Assembly (NCBI RefSeq): GCF_005222705.1
Contig: NZ_STGF01000011.1
Span: 1 to 64,000 of the forward strand
Length of the DNA: 64,000 nt
From: Paenibacillus sp. SY21-1
GTDB taxonomy: Bacteria > Bacillota > Bacilli > Paenibacillales > Paenibacillaceae
Reading direction: 5' to 3'
Below are positions 19,985-28,744 of this stretch, piece after piece; positions within the stretch are counted from its first letter, which is position 1, and every line of letters starts with the position of its first letter. A model generated the notes under the pieces. The model saw only the letters and a list, made by a program, of their open reading frames with translations. It did not search any database and was not told the origin of the DNA. The position numbers and the translations under genes were made by a program.

Positions 19985-20155
19985 GTGCGGACGATCAGCC
20001 ATGCTTTGTCGTCACAAGTAATCGGGGAACTTGTCGTTTCCTCCGCATTTGCGGTAGCCAGACGCCGGGTTTTCAGGAAGCTGCTGGAGGCTCTTCTATA
20101 TGAAAATATAGTGGATGCATCCATCGGCAAGACGGGGTCGGGTATTTGCGAATGA
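19985..20155 (+). pseudogene. 5' fragment of the first IucA/IucC siderophore synthetase, ended by an in-frame TGA
   Basis: The 56 codons from GTG 19985 to TGA 20153 read like the start of an IucA/IucC synthetase: SSAFAVARRRVFRKLLEALL here against AAYTEARRRVLRQLMEALL in the second synthetase, at the same distance from the start. The next codons in the same frame continue the homology (KGLDMEGKPVVY against PGVDDQGKPVHY). The break is therefore a single nonsense codon, not a frameshift. An AGAAAGG site lies just before the GTG. If translation restarts at ATG 20174, this fragment is a short dead peptide upstream of a shortened enzyme. A sequencing error is also possible. Confidence 0.7.
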
Positions 20156-20173
20156 AAGCTAAAAGGTTTGGAC

Positions 20174-21784
20174 ATGGAAGGCAAACCTGTCGTGTATATA
20201 TGCGAGGGCAGCCGGAAAATAAGCTTCGGCCGTATTGTATTGAACGAGCGTCCGGTACGTAGAGTACAGGAGCATATAGAGCGCGAAGCGACGGATTTGA
20301 CGATTTTTTTGCAGGAGCTTGCCGCAGCTGGAGGGTTTAGAGGAGACGTGGTTCGAGTGGCCGGCTTTGCCGGAGAGCTTGAGCAAACGCTTTTGAAGGA
20401 GGCATACAGCCGCAGCTGGCGTCAAGGAAACGAGATACCGATCGTTGCTGCAGGCTATGACGAGCTCGAAGGGCTTGTCATTGAAGGGCATCCTTATCAT
20501 CCCTGCTTCAAATCGCGCATCGGCTTTCATCTGGACGATAACCGGATGTATGGACCCGAATTTCAGTCGCCTATCCGCTTGATATGGCTTGCGGTTCGTT
20601 CCGAAGAAGCGGAGCTGACCGTTGTCGGCAACGAAGCATACGCAGCGTGGGCCAAACAAGAGCTTGGCGAGGCGCTGTACAACCATTTTATAGCTTCCCT
20701 GACTGATCAAGGCTATGAGCCTGAACGATATGTATTTGTCCCCGTCCATCCCTGGCAGTGGCGCAATAAGGCGGAAAGCCTGTTCTTCCGCTGTTTGGCC
20801 GACGGCCGCCTGGTCTGGCTTGGAGAAGGGGAAGAGCTTTATGTGCCGCAGCAATCGCTGCGCACCTTGTCCAACAGGACGAAGCCGCTGCTTCCTAACG
20901 TGAAGCTGGCGCTGAATGTGCTGAATACCTCGTCCGTACGGACGATCAGCCCCAGACATGCGCGAGGCGGCGTAACCGTAACAGAACGTTTGCTTGAAAT
21001 GGTAGAACAGGATACCTACCTTCGTATGAATCGTCGACTCATCGTACTTAGGGAGACCGCCTCCGTTACGTTCCGTACGGAGCGGCTGCCGGGTCCCGTG
21101 CGACAGGATGCGGCGGGCATGCTGGGAGCAATTTGGCGCGACAGCGTACAGCGTTATCTCGGGGATGGGGAAGAGGCGGTTCCGTTTACCGCATTATGCC
21201 ACACAAAGGAAGACGGACGGCCATTTATTGAAGATTGGGTACGAGAGCTTGGCGTACAGGAATGGCTGACCGCTTTGCTGGACACGGTGGTGCCGCCGCT
21301 TGTGCATTTGCTGTATGCACATGGGGTAGCGATAGAGGCGCATGCGCAAAATTTGTCGCTCGTGCATCGGAAGGGCATACCCGTCAGTATTGCGGTCAAG
21401 GATTTTTCCGGAGGCGTTCTGATCTATTGCCCCGAGGGTGCCGACCCCGGCAAGCGGCCGGAGACGGAGGTGCCGGGCGAAGCGAGGGATGTTCTGCATA
21501 ATGCTTTGTTTTTTGTCAATCTGACTGAGCTTGCACATCACTTGGAGCGGCATTACGGCTTTGGAGAAGGGCGCTTCTGGCAGTTGACAGCGGAAGCCAT
21601 CTACCGCTACCAGAGGCAGCATCCTGAGCTGACCGCCCGTTTCGCCGCGTTTGACTTGTTTGAACCGGCTGTATTCGTTGGAAGGCTGGCGTGGCGCAGG
21701 CTCTCGGGGAACAAGGGAGAGCGCGATCACTATGTCCCCAATGCGCTGCATGCCTTCAAAAATCAGAAAGAGGTGAATCGATGA
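20174..21784 (+). CDS. NRPS-independent siderophore (IucA/IucC) synthetase 1, N-terminally shortened
   Basis: This family uses ATP to adenylate a citrate-type carboxylate and couple it to an amine. The ATP-site motif HPYHPCFKSRIGF begins at H106 (numbered from ATG 20174), VHPWQW follows, and the C-terminal EAHAQN and VKDFSGG motifs are present. The core is intact, but about 60 N-terminal residues are cut off by the TGA at 20153. An AAAAGG site 7 bases before ATG 20174 would allow re-initiation; TTG 20168 is the alternative. The 3' end overlaps synthetase 2 by ATGA. In the staphyloferrin B scheme it would correspond to SbnC, SbnE or SbnF; I cannot say which. Confidence 0.85.
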   Translation: MEGKPVVYICEGSRKISFGRIVLNERPVRRVQEHIEREATDLTIFLQELAAAGGFRGDVVRVAGFAGELEQTLLKEAYSRSWRQGNEIPIVAAGYDELEGLVIEGHPYHPCFKSRIGFHLDDNRMYGPEFQSPIRLIWLAVRSEEAELTVVGNEAYAAWAKQELGEALYNHFIASLTDQGYEPERYVFVPVHPWQWRNKAESLFFRCLADGRLVWLGEGEELYVPQQSLRTLSNRTKPLLPNVKLALNVLNTSSVRTISPRHARGGVTVTERLLEMVEQDTYLRMNRRLIVLRETASVTFRTERLPGPVRQDAAGMLGAIWRDSVQRYLGDGEEAVPFTALCHTKEDGRPFIEDWVRELGVQEWLTALLDTVVPPLVHLLYAHGVAIEAHAQNLSLVHRKGIPVSIAVKDFSGGVLIYCPEGADPGKRPETEVPGEARDVLHNALFFVNLTELAHHLERHYGFGEGRFWQLTAEAIYRYQRQHPELTARFAAFDLFEPAVFVGRLAWRRLSGNKGERDHYVPNALHAFKNQKEVNR

Positions 21785-23628
21785 AAGTCTCCGAACCGAT
21801 TGGCGAGCGGCAGCACGCGGACTCGTTGTACATTTCTGCAGCCTATACGGAGGCCAGGAGGCGCGTGCTGCGGCAGCTAATGGAAGCTTTATTGTACGAG
21901 GATATGATTGAACGGCTTCCGGGCCCGCCCGACCATATGCCGAGGGAGCTGGAGCTGCCTGGCGTGGATGACCAAGGCAAGCCCGTGCACTATTTGCTGG
22001 AAGCGCGAACGACGGACAGCTTTGGCCGCGTGCGTCTATCCGGGCAGCCTGTCCGCAGAAGGACTGCGGATGGAAGTCTGAAGGAAGCGGACGATGCGGC
22101 TTTGCTGCTGGAGGAGCTATGCACCTCTTTTCGGGAGGAGCCGCGTTATTTGACCACGTTTGTGAGCGAGGTGGAGCAAACGCTGCTGAAGGAGGCGGCA
22201 AGCCGCCATTACCGCAAACAGCATCCGCTGCTAGGCAAACGAAGCTTCGAGCTGCTGGAAGGAGATGTGCTGGAGGCCCATCCTTACCACCCTTGCTTCA
22301 AATCGCGTATCGGCTTTAACATGGCGGACAATGAAGCGTACGGACCGGAGTTCCACCCGCGCTTTCGCTTGATTTGGCTGGCCGTGCGCCGTGAGGACGT
22401 CTGCGAGGCTTCAGGACCCGGAAGCTCGTGGCAGGAGAAGGTGGCTCTTGAATTGGGAGACGACACGTTTGCAAGCTTTACTCGCAGCCTGCTGCTGCTT
22501 GGCGTTCATCCGGAGGATTATGTGTTCATCCCGGTACATCCGTGGCAGTTCAGGGAACAAACGATTCGACTGTATTTTCGCTTTATGGAGGACCGCCGCA
22601 TCGTGGTGCTCGGGGAGGCGGGAGACGAATATGCGCCGCAGCAATCGATTCGCACGTTATCCAATATGACGGCTCCCGGCAAAAGCAATGTAAAGGTCGC
22701 GCTTTCTATTCGCAACACGTCCGCCATTCGGATTCTCGGAACGCATCATATTACGAACGCTCCGATATTGTCGGGCTGGCTGGCCTCTCTTGTAGAAAAC
22801 GACGATGTGCTGCGGAGACAGCTCCGATTCGTCGTATTGAAGGAGGAAGCCGGCGTTTCCTTCCGCTACGAGGCATTCCCTGAGCCGCTTCGTGAGTCGG
22901 CCTATGGCACGCTTGGCGCTATTTTGCGCGAAAATGTCACCGTCTGCCTGGAGAGCGGGGAATCGGCTGCCCCGATTACCGTATTGACTGCCTGCAACGG
23001 AGACAAGCCGCTGATCGAGGAGTGGATTGTCGGGATGGGTATGGAGAAGTGGCTGAGAAAGCTGCTTGCGGTCTGCATCCATCCGCTCGTTCATCTGCTG
23101 CTCGTTCATGGAGTGGCGTTGGAGGCGCATGGACAGAATCTTGTCCTGATTCACCGAAACGGCGTGCCGGAGCGGCTGGCGGCGCGGGATGTTCCGGGCG
23201 GCGTGCGTTTTTACAAGCGTGAAGGAAAGGAGCGGGATATGCTCCGCGGGCTGCGGGATTCCGACCCTTTGCATCCGAACAGCTACAGCACGTCTCCAAT
23301 GGAGACGGAAAATGTAGAGAAAATTCGCAATTTTCTGATGGATTCATTTTTTCAAATTATGTTGGCCGAGCTGGCTTTTTTTATGGAAAAAAACTATGGC
23401 TTGCCCGAACGGCGTTTCTGGCAGCTTGCAGCAGAGGAGGTCAAACGATGCGAAGGCTTGCTGCCTTTGCCTGAGCCGTCTCGCTATAACTTATTTGCCG
23501 AAACGATAGAGGTTGGCCAGTTGACCCGGCGCAGATTGTTCGGCGAGCAGGTCATTCGCAATCACGCTGTTCGCAATCCTTTGCACCAAGCTTTGAGTGA
23601 GGCCAAACAAGAGGAGGACTTGCCATGA
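21781..23628 (+). CDS. NRPS-independent siderophore (IucA/IucC) synthetase 2
   Basis: The 615-aa synthetase couples a citrate-derived carboxylate to an amine using ATP. ATP-site HPYHPCFKSRIGF starts at H167 and NEAYGPEF follows. FIPVHPWQF, the C-terminal HGVALEAHGQN and ARDVPGG complete the family set. It is closely related to synthetase 1 in motif sequence, so the two probably act on similar substrates in successive steps. It is full length, in contrast to its neighbour. It starts at ATG 21781 in the overlap with synthetase 1 and ends in an overlap with the sbnA-like gene, so the operon is translationally coupled. Confidence 0.92.
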   Translation: MKVSEPIGERQHADSLYISAAYTEARRRVLRQLMEALLYEDMIERLPGPPDHMPRELELPGVDDQGKPVHYLLEARTTDSFGRVRLSGQPVRRRTADGSLKEADDAALLLEELCTSFREEPRYLTTFVSEVEQTLLKEAASRHYRKQHPLLGKRSFELLEGDVLEAHPYHPCFKSRIGFNMADNEAYGPEFHPRFRLIWLAVRREDVCEASGPGSSWQEKVALELGDDTFASFTRSLLLLGVHPEDYVFIPVHPWQFREQTIRLYFRFMEDRRIVVLGEAGDEYAPQQSIRTLSNMTAPGKSNVKVALSIRNTSAIRILGTHHITNAPILSGWLASLVENDDVLRRQLRFVVLKEEAGVSFRYEAFPEPLRESAYGTLGAILRENVTVCLESGESAAPITVLTACNGDKPLIEEWIVGMGMEKWLRKLLAVCIHPLVHLLLVHGVALEAHGQNLVLIHRNGVPERLAARDVPGGVRFYKREGKERDMLRGLRDSDPLHPNSYSTSPMETENVEKIRNFLMDSFFQIMLAELAFFMEKNYGLPERRFWQLAAEEVKRCEGLLPLPEPSRYNLFAETIEVGQLTRRRLFGEQVIRNHAVRNPLHQALSEAKQEEDLP

Positions 23629-24632
23629 TCCGAGCGGATATGCCTGTGAAGCGTGAGTCGTTGAGAGAAGTGTCCGATTCCGTTGTTGAATGTGTGGGAG
23701 CGACTCCATTGGTACGGCTGCAGCGCTTGTTCCCGCATACGAATGTTTCGCTGTACGCCAAGCTGGAGCTGATGAATCCGGGAGGCAGCATGAAGGACCG
23801 TTCGGCGCTTTATATGATCGAGCAGGCCATGCGCGAGGGTCTTGTAAACGAGCGAACGCACTTGATTGAGAGCACTTCCGGAAATTTGGGAATCGGGCTG
23901 GCGATGGTTGCCAAAATCAAGGGACTTAGGCTCACCTGCGTGGTGGACCCTAAAATTTCTCCGGCCAACCTGCAATTAATAACCGATCTTGGCGCGCAAA
24001 TCGAGATGGTAACGGAGAAGGATGAGCAGGGAGGCTATCTGCATACCCGTATTCGCCGGGTGGGCCAGCTGTGCAGCATGCAGCCTGACACCTACTGGAT
24101 CAATCAATATGCCAACCAATGGAATTGGCAGGCTTACTATTATACGGCCGCCGCGGAAATTGTAGAGCAATTGCGCGCTCCGATCGATTACCTTGTATGC
24201 GCAGTCAGCACAACCGGCAGCATTCTTGGCTTTGCAAGACGTCTGCGGGAGACGAATCCCTCGCTTAAGGTAATCGCGGTCGATGCAGCCGGCTCCGTCA
24301 TTTTCGGAGGCAAAGCGGACAAACGGGATATTCCCGGCATCGGAGCGAGCCGTGTACCGGAGCTGCTTAGCCGGGAGGAAATCGACGAGGTCATTTATGT
24401 CAATGATGTGGAATCTGCGGCAGGCTGCCGGACATTGCTGCAGCAGGAGGGCATCTTCGCTGGCGGGTCCTCTGGCTCAATCGTGGCGGCGCTTGGCAAG
24501 CTGCTGCCGGATTTGCCGCCGGAATCCACGATAATGACGGTGTTTCCCGACAGGGGAGAGCGATACATGGATAGTGTGTATGACGAGCAATGGGTTGCAC
24601 GTATACGGCAGGAAAGAGGAGAAGCGATATGA
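23625..24632 (+). CDS. sbnA: SbnA-like PLP enzyme of L-2,3-diaminopropionate synthesis
   Basis: This 335-aa fold-type II PLP enzyme resembles cysteine synthase. The PLP lysine is K57 (NPGGSMKDRSA), with the phosphate-binding loop STSGNLGIG further on. In Staphylococcus aureus SbnA joins O-phosphoserine and glutamate into ACEGA, the precursor of L-2,3-diaminopropionate. The neighbouring SbnB-like gene and the IucA/IucC synthetases favour that role over cysteine synthesis. No SbnI-like serine kinase or SbnG-like citrate synthase is in the window, so phosphoserine and citrate must come from central metabolism or elsewhere. Confidence 0.88.
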   Translation: MIRADMPVKRESLREVSDSVVECVGATPLVRLQRLFPHTNVSLYAKLELMNPGGSMKDRSALYMIEQAMREGLVNERTHLIESTSGNLGIGLAMVAKIKGLRLTCVVDPKISPANLQLITDLGAQIEMVTEKDEQGGYLHTRIRRVGQLCSMQPDTYWINQYANQWNWQAYYYTAAAEIVEQLRAPIDYLVCAVSTTGSILGFARRLRETNPSLKVIAVDAAGSVIFGGKADKRDIPGIGASRVPELLSREEIDEVIYVNDVESAAGCRTLLQQEGIFAGGSSGSIVAALGKLLPDLPPESTIMTVFPDRGERYMDSVYDEQWVARIRQERGEAI

Positions 24633-25687
24633 CAAACGAAACGCCGACATTATTGTATTTGAACAGAGAAGACATACGACTCGCGGGCGGAGGGACATCG
24701 GAACTGTATGTGAAAGCAGTCGAATATGCCCTCGAGCTGCATGCGCGGGGAGAAATCGTCCAGCCGTTGAAGCCGTATTTGCGGACGGATGGGCATGGAG
24801 GACATATTGCCGATCGTATTATTGCAATGCCCGCCCACTTAGGCGGGGAAGATCCCGTGTCCGGGATCAAATGGATCGGCAGCAAGCACGATAACCCGGC
24901 AATGCGCGGGCTGGAACGTGCGAGCGGCGTTCTTATATTAAATGACGCCGCCACCAACTACCCGATCGCGGTTCTGGAGGCCGGACTGATCAGCGGGATG
25001 AGGACTGCGGCAGTGACTGCTATTGGCGCGCGCCATCTGGCCAAGCCAGGCTTTACGGCTGTTGGCTGCGTCGGCTGCGGAGCAATCGCCGCCATGCAGC
25101 TGCAGACGCTGCTGGAGCAATTTCCGGCTATTCGCATGCTGCATCTTTATGATGTGCGCCGGGAAGCGGCGGAGGCGCTGGCGGGATCGCTGCGCGCCAG
25201 ATTCGGAACGATATCCGTTCGGGTCGAAGAAACGGCGGAGGCGGCTGTCCGCTCAGGCGAGGTGCTCCTTACATGCACGGTAGCCGATCAGCCTTACATT
25301 CCGTTCGCATGGGTGCGGAAGGGCGCTTTTATCAGCAATATTTCCATTATGGATTTGCATAAGGATGTATTTTTAGGGGCGGATAAAGTGGTGGTGGACG
25401 ACTGGCAGCAGGCGAACCGCGAGAAGAAGGTGCTCCATCAGCTCGTAGAGGCGGGCCAGTTTTCCCGTGAGCGGCTCTATGCAGAATTAGGAGAGCTGGC
25501 TGCGGGCTTGAAGCCCGGACGCGAGAGCGATGAGGAAGTCATTGTGCTTAATCCGATGGGCATGGCCATCGAGGACATCGCATGCGGCTATGAAATCTAC
25601 CGCAGGGCGCGGGAGCTGGGAATTGGCGCAGAGCTGGATTTACTGGGCGGCATCCATGCGCTCGGGAAGGAGGAAGAGGCGGGATGA
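24629..25687 (+). CDS. sbnB: SbnB-like NAD-dependent enzyme releasing L-2,3-diaminopropionate
   Basis: This 352-aa member of the ornithine cyclodeaminase/mu-crystallin family shows the NAD-binding loop VGCVGCGAIAAMQ and the substrate region GIKWIGSKHDN. SbnB in S. aureus oxidatively hydrolyses ACEGA to L-2,3-diaminopropionate and 2-oxoglutarate; both products are building blocks of staphyloferrin B. It starts at ATG 24629 in the overlap with the sbnA-like gene and ends overlapping synthetase 3. A plain ornithine cyclodeaminase is the alternative reading, but the pairing with the SbnA-like gene makes it less likely. Confidence 0.88.
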   Translation: MTNETPTLLYLNREDIRLAGGGTSELYVKAVEYALELHARGEIVQPLKPYLRTDGHGGHIADRIIAMPAHLGGEDPVSGIKWIGSKHDNPAMRGLERASGVLILNDAATNYPIAVLEAGLISGMRTAAVTAIGARHLAKPGFTAVGCVGCGAIAAMQLQTLLEQFPAIRMLHLYDVRREAAEALAGSLRARFGTISVRVEETAEAAVRSGEVLLTCTVADQPYIPFAWVRKGAFISNISIMDLHKDVFLGADKVVVDDWQQANREKKVLHQLVEAGQFSRERLYAELGELAAGLKPGRESDEEVIVLNPMGMAIEDIACGYEIYRRARELGIGAELDLLGGIHALGKEEEAG

Positions 25688-27501
25688 GCAGGCCGAGGGA
25701 AACGGAAGACGCGCGGTTAGCCGCAGAGCATGCGCACATTGAGCGGCTGCTCAACGCTTATTTACGGGAGAGAGGCGAGCAGGACCCTCGCAGCGGCGCA
25801 AACCATACGCCATCCGTTGAGGGAGGACGCATGGAAATCCGACTTCCGTCTGTCCGGGCGCGAATGGAAGGCACGCTCCGCTGGTATTCGGCCTTCGGCC
25901 ACCATCAATACGGGAAAGAGCTGTGGCTGTACCGGGAAGCGGACGGGAGCAGGCGCCTTGTGACAAGTGCGCTTGAGTTGGCGAAATGGCTGCTTGCGGA
26001 GCTTGGGCAGGAAACGCAGGGCGAGCCGGACGCCGAGAGACTGCTGCGCCAGCTTGGCCATTCGCTTGACAATATGACCCGCTATTTGCAGGAAGAGCCG
26101 TCCGCTCTGATGTCACACCTTGCATCAGGCTATGCGCCGGATATGCGATCCGCAGAGCAATCGCTGCTGCGCGGCCATCCCTTCCATCCGACGCCCAAAA
26201 GCTCGGAAGGCTTCTCGGACGCCGATAAAAGCAGCTATGCCCCGGAGCTTGGCGGGACGTTCCGCCTTCATTATTTTGCCGCGCATTCTTCATTCGTTCA
26301 TGAGCAGTGGCTATCGCAAGGCAACGAGCTGTTTTCTCCATCTGTGACGGCGGGAGCGAAAGCGCGGCTTGGAGCCGCAGCTGGCGAATTTGCTCTGCTC
26401 CCGGCTCACCCGTGGCAGGCGGCTTTTTTGCTGACGAAGCCAGAGGTACAGGAACTGCTGGGCAGCGGCCGCCTTATTCATCTTGGCGAGCTGGGGGAAG
26501 AGGTCTATGCAACCTCCTCGGTCCGTACGGTATGCGATCCGACCGGCGCCTATATGTACAAGCTGCCGCTTAACATTCGCATCACCCATTTCGTTCGCGT
26601 GAATCCGGTCGAACAGCTCGACAGGACGATAGAAGCGGGGCGGGCAGTGGCGGCGGCGGCTAGCCCTCTGCCATTCCCGAACTTCCGCATTATTCCCGAA
26701 GACGGCTTCAGAACGATTGACGACAGCAAGACCGGCGGCCTCGGTTCGCTGTCGGAAAGCTTCGGTGTCGTATTTCGCCGAAATCCAGACGTCAAGACGG
26801 GTGGTCCTGCGGATCATCCATGCGTGCTGGCGGCTTTGTTGGAAGCGGATGACAGCGGCGAAACTTCGCCTTTATGGCTGTGCGTTCAGCAAGCGGCGAA
26901 GCAGCGCGGGACGGCCGCCGATCTGCCGTTTGTTGCGGCGTGGCTGGATGAGTATGTCCGGTTGTCGCTTGCGCCTCTCTTATGGCTGTTCGCGGAGCAG
27001 GGCATCAGTCTGGAGGCGCACGCTCAGAACACGCTGCTGACGCTCGATAAAGGATGGCCGACCCGCTTTTACGTACGCGATCTGGAAGGAGCCAGCATTT
27101 GCGCGGAGCGTGGAGAGGAGCTGGGACTTTCGCCGGGCCATCCTGCGCTGTATGAGGCGGAGGAGGCTTGGCGGCGCTTTCGCTACTATGTTCTGGTGAA
27201 TCAGCTCGGCCATGTTGTCCACGCGCTGGGTCGCGCTTTGCGGCAGGATGAGCGGCTGCTGTGGCAAGTCGTTCGGAACAGCTTGCAGACATCGGATAGC
27301 CTTCGCGCCGATCGCGCAAGCCGCTATGTACAGAGGCTGATTGGCGAGCACCACTGGCCGGCCAAGGCCAATCTGTTGAGCTGGGCACGCGGTCATGGTG
27401 AAACGCCCCTCTATGTTCCGATCAAAAATCCGCTGCGTTCCCATTGCGAAGAGGAGGGACAGGCGACTCGCGGGGAGGCGCTCTATGAAGCAGGTTATTG
27501 A
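25684..27501 (+). CDS. NRPS-independent siderophore (IucA/IucC) synthetase 3
   Basis: The 605-aa synthetase belongs to a different branch from synthetases 1 and 2. Its ATP-site motif reads HPFHPTPKSSEGF (from H165) and is followed by YAPELGGTFRLHYFA. LLPAHPWQ, the C-terminal EAHAQNTLL and VRDLEGA complete the family pattern. The divergence suggests a different carboxylate or a different condensation step, for example the 2-oxoglutarate end group placed by SbnC in staphyloferrin B; this is inference. It begins in the overlap with the sbnB-like gene, and its last 17 bases overlap the decarboxylase gene. Confidence 0.9.
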   Translation: MSRPRETEDARLAAEHAHIERLLNAYLRERGEQDPRSGANHTPSVEGGRMEIRLPSVRARMEGTLRWYSAFGHHQYGKELWLYREADGSRRLVTSALELAKWLLAELGQETQGEPDAERLLRQLGHSLDNMTRYLQEEPSALMSHLASGYAPDMRSAEQSLLRGHPFHPTPKSSEGFSDADKSSYAPELGGTFRLHYFAAHSSFVHEQWLSQGNELFSPSVTAGAKARLGAAAGEFALLPAHPWQAAFLLTKPEVQELLGSGRLIHLGELGEEVYATSSVRTVCDPTGAYMYKLPLNIRITHFVRVNPVEQLDRTIEAGRAVAAAASPLPFPNFRIIPEDGFRTIDDSKTGGLGSLSESFGVVFRRNPDVKTGGPADHPCVLAALLEADDSGETSPLWLCVQQAAKQRGTAADLPFVAAWLDEYVRLSLAPLLWLFAEQGISLEAHAQNTLLTLDKGWPTRFYVRDLEGASICAERGEELGLSPGHPALYEAEEAWRRFRYYVLVNQLGHVVHALGRALRQDERLLWQVVRNSLQTSDSLRADRASRYVQRLIGEHHWPAKANLLSWARGHGETPLYVPIKNPLRSHCEEEGQATRGEALYEAGY

Positions 27502-28744
27502 TCCAAGGACGGAACGGCTGGATCGTAAAATAAAGCTGCTGGCGGGAGGCCCGGAGCCGCTATGCGCCTATTTATATGATTTAACCGAGCTTCGTCGGCA
27601 TGCGCGCAGACTGATGGCCGCGCTTCCTTCCTTTTGCGAGCTGTTCTACGCTCTCAAGGCAAATTCGGAGGCGCCGTTCGCGGGAGCGCTGGCCGGCATT
27701 GTCCACGGGTACGAGGCGGCATCCGCAGGGGAGGTGCGCATCGCGCGGTCGCTATCTTCGCAGCTTCCCGTTGTATTCGGAGGACCCGTCAAAACGGATG
27801 CGGCCTTGGAAGAAGCGCTCTCGCTCGGCGTGCGCCATATCCATGTGGAAAGCAGGCATGAGCTGATCCGGCTGTCCCTGATCGCGCAACGAAGCGGCAT
27901 GGTTGTCCCGGTGCTGCTGCGCGTCAATGTCAGCGGCACGCTGCCTGATGCGACATTGTTTATGGCTGGAGGCCAGACGCAGTTCGGTATCGACGAACAG
28001 CTTGTCCCCGAGGTGATAGAGGAAGCGCTGCTGCTGAAGGGCATAAGGCTTGACGGCTTTCATTTCCACTCCGTGTCGAACAACTTGAATGAGGAGCGCC
28101 ATCTCGAGCTCGTTCGTCATTATTGCGGACTTGTAAAGGCTTGGGCAACGAGGTTCGGACTTGAGATTCGATATGTAAATAGCGGAGGCGGCATCGGAGT
28201 CAACTACGCGGACCTGACGCGTCAATTCGATTGGGAGCGATTCGCAGAGGGACTGGACAAGCGCATTCGCCCGCTTATGCCTGACGGGGCTAAATTGATG
28301 TTTGAATGCGGCCGCTTCATCGCCGCCTCAAGCGGCGCTTATGCGGCGGAAGTGGTGGATGTCAAAAGCAGCCACGGCAACGATTTTGTACTGCTGCGGG
28401 GAGGCACCCATCATTTTCGGCTTCCTGCTTCTTGGGGGCACAGCCATCCGTTTCGAATCGTCCCCATTGACAGCTGGTCTTATCCGTACGCAAGGCCGGA
28501 GCATGTCTCAACGCATGTCACAGTTGTCGGAGAGCTGTGCACGCCCAAGGATCGGCTGGCAAAAGAAGCCTTTATTGAACGTGTACGCGTCGGAGACGTT
28601 CTGTTGTTTCCTTATGCCGGCGCATACGGCTGGGCGATCTCGCACCGGGAATTTCTCAGCCACCCTCACCCGCTGCACCTGTATGCGGACGATAACGGTT
28701 GGCTTGGCACTAAACAAGAGCTTGAGGAGGAGAATGCAAAATGA
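27485..28744 (+). CDS. sbnH: SbnH-like PLP decarboxylase
   Basis: This 419-aa fold-type III PLP decarboxylase is related to diaminopimelate and ornithine decarboxylases. The PLP lysine is K58 (FYALKANSE). The catalytic HFHSVSNN stretch, the glycine-rich NSGGGIGVNY loop and the cysteine motif VVGELCTPKD are present. In staphyloferrin B synthesis SbnH decarboxylates the citryl-diaminopropionate intermediate to give the ethylenediamine unit. ATG 27485 is used because GGGGAGG precedes it; the open frame from 27395 lies inside synthetase 3. Its stop overlaps the first monooxygenase gene in ATGA. Confidence 0.88.
   Translation: MKQVIDPRTERLDRKIKLLAGGPEPLCAYLYDLTELRRHARRLMAALPSFCELFYALKANSEAPFAGALAGIVHGYEAASAGEVRIARSLSSQLPVVFGGPVKTDAALEEALSLGVRHIHVESRHELIRLSLIAQRSGMVVPVLLRVNVSGTLPDATLFMAGGQTQFGIDEQLVPEVIEEALLLKGIRLDGFHFHSVSNNLNEERHLELVRHYCGLVKAWATRFGLEIRYVNSGGGIGVNYADLTRQFDWERFAEGLDKRIRPLMPDGAKLMFECGRFIAASSGAYAAEVVDVKSSHGNDFVLLRGGTHHFRLPASWGHSHPFRIVPIDSWSYPYARPEHVSTHVTVVGELCTPKDRLAKEAFIERVRVGDVLLFPYAGAYGWAISHREFLSHPHPLHLYADDNGWLGTKQELEEENAK

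Noticed and set aside
20153..20155. TGA read as selenocysteine or by programmed read-through
   Set aside because: No conserved cysteine or selenocysteine is expected at this point of IucA/IucC proteins and no downstream hairpin was evident; a nonsense change or base error is simpler.
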